Shown piece by piece: positions 33,165 through 33,447 of a stretch of 33,447 nucleotides of DNA; within the stretch, counting starts at the first letter, position 1, and every line of letters starts with the position of its first letter. Under the pieces are notes generated by a model that was given only the letters and a program-made list of their open reading frames with translations, did not search any database and had not been told where the DNA came from. The translations under genes were made by a program, and so were the position numbers. Source of the DNA: Pirellulaceae bacterium (lineage in GTDB: Bacteria > Planctomycetota > Planctomycetia > Pirellulales > Pirellulaceae); NCBI GenBank assembly GCA_022446825.1, contig JAKVBY010000060.1:13268-46714 (forward strand), in the 5' to 3' direction.

Positions 33165-33447
33165 CTACTCTACGGAGTCAGCAACGGGGAGCTCTGCAAG
33201 CGGGTGGCTCTGAATTCGTGTATTCGCCTCCAACACGGTCCCCCTACCAGCATCCGTGATCCAATCCGTCAGCCCCCTCGCAAACACGTTCCCTTGGAGA
33301 ATGGTTTCTTCGACGTCACCGCCGATCTCAACCTGATTACGAACTTGCCTTCCCAGGAGTTGATTATCCCTGATAATGACGCCAGCCCCACTCACCGTCG
33401 CACTCTTTTGTGTGAGCGCGATATTGTCGAATCGGTTGGCTGCGCGT
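33165..33447 (-). CDS. C-terminal part of a right-handed beta-helix protein (runs off the window)
   Basis: The last 93 or so residues of a minus-strand gene whose 5' part lies beyond the window. The reading is open to the edge (NRFDNIALTQKSATVSG and on) and ends VADSVE with TAG at 33165. Short alternating strands with N and G turns (VIIRDNQLLGRQ, ILQGNVFARG, VLEANTRIQ) are the pattern of a parallel beta-helix. No catalytic residue can be placed. The pattern is like, but not the same as, the beta-helix protein at 23249. It may be a polysaccharide lyase or binding protein. Confidence 0.6.
   Translation of the reverse strand, partial: RAANRFDNIALTQKSATVSGAGVIIRDNQLLGRQVRNQVEIGGDVEETILQGNVFARGLTDWITDAGRGTVLEANTRIQSHPLAELPVADSVE

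Overview
The window looks like a chromosomal segment from a planctomycete, most likely a Pirellulales/Rhodopirellula-like organism. The reason is the set of protein families. It has two separate cytochrome-c modules of the PSCyt type: DUF1549/DUF1553 with DUF1501, and DUF1587/1592/1588/1585 with DUF1552. It also has a DUF1080 protein, a ThuA-like remnant, an exported Gfo/Idh oxidoreductase, and many secreted enzymes with Sec- or Tat-like leaders. Genes are loosely packed, with long intergenic gaps and weak or absent Shine-Dalgarno signals before several starts, which fits the phylum. No rRNA, tRNA, CRISPR array, insertion sequence or phage module was recognised.

Layout. Bases 1-1049 carry no convincing gene, but hold a 15-bp triple tandem repeat, a terminator-like hairpin and a repeat cluster upstream of a secreted GH32-like glycosidase (1050-2603, +). 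A run of minus-strand genes follows: DUF1501 (2870-4255), DUF1549/DUF1553 cytochrome (4281-6965), two tandem paralogous cobalamin-type radical SAM proteins (7111-8436 and 8456-9769), and a DUF1080 protein (10321-11322). Next come a small membrane protein (11996-12241, +), an exported alpha/beta-hydrolase (12895-13872, +), a second alpha/beta-hydrolase (14181-15038, -) and two decayed fragments (PSCyt1-type cytochrome and ThuA-like, 15058-15744). A phytanoyl-CoA-dioxygenase-like protein (16084-17016, -) is divergent from a serine beta-lactamase-like hydrolase (17314-18441, +).

The second half begins with the plus-strand cytochrome module (19065-21452) and its DUF1552 partner (21547-22806). After it come a right-handed beta-helix protein (23249-25078) and an unusual GH32-like protein split by a LamG-type domain (25429-27651). 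Facing these on the minus strand are an enolase-superfamily sugar-acid dehydratase with a Tat-like leader (27708-28946), a TM2-domain protein (29492-29740), an exported Gfo/Idh-like protein (30072-31166), an M20 amidohydrolase (31540-32901), and the 3' end of another beta-helix protein running off the window (33165-33447).

Together the content suggests a scattered carbohydrate-catabolism neighbourhood. Secreted glycosidases and beta-helix proteins would attack polysaccharide, exported dehydratase and oxidoreductase-like proteins would act on the sugars or sugar acids, and the PSCyt/DUF pairs would be envelope-associated electron-transfer or scaffold proteins of unknown role. This is inference from gene content, not a demonstrated pathway. 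The strongest candidates for something undescribed are the tandem radical SAM pair with a shared C-x3-C-x2-C-E-W-G signature, the GH32 protein with a LamG domain inserted in its propeller, and recurrent 14-15-bp tandem mini-repeats confined to intergenic DNA.
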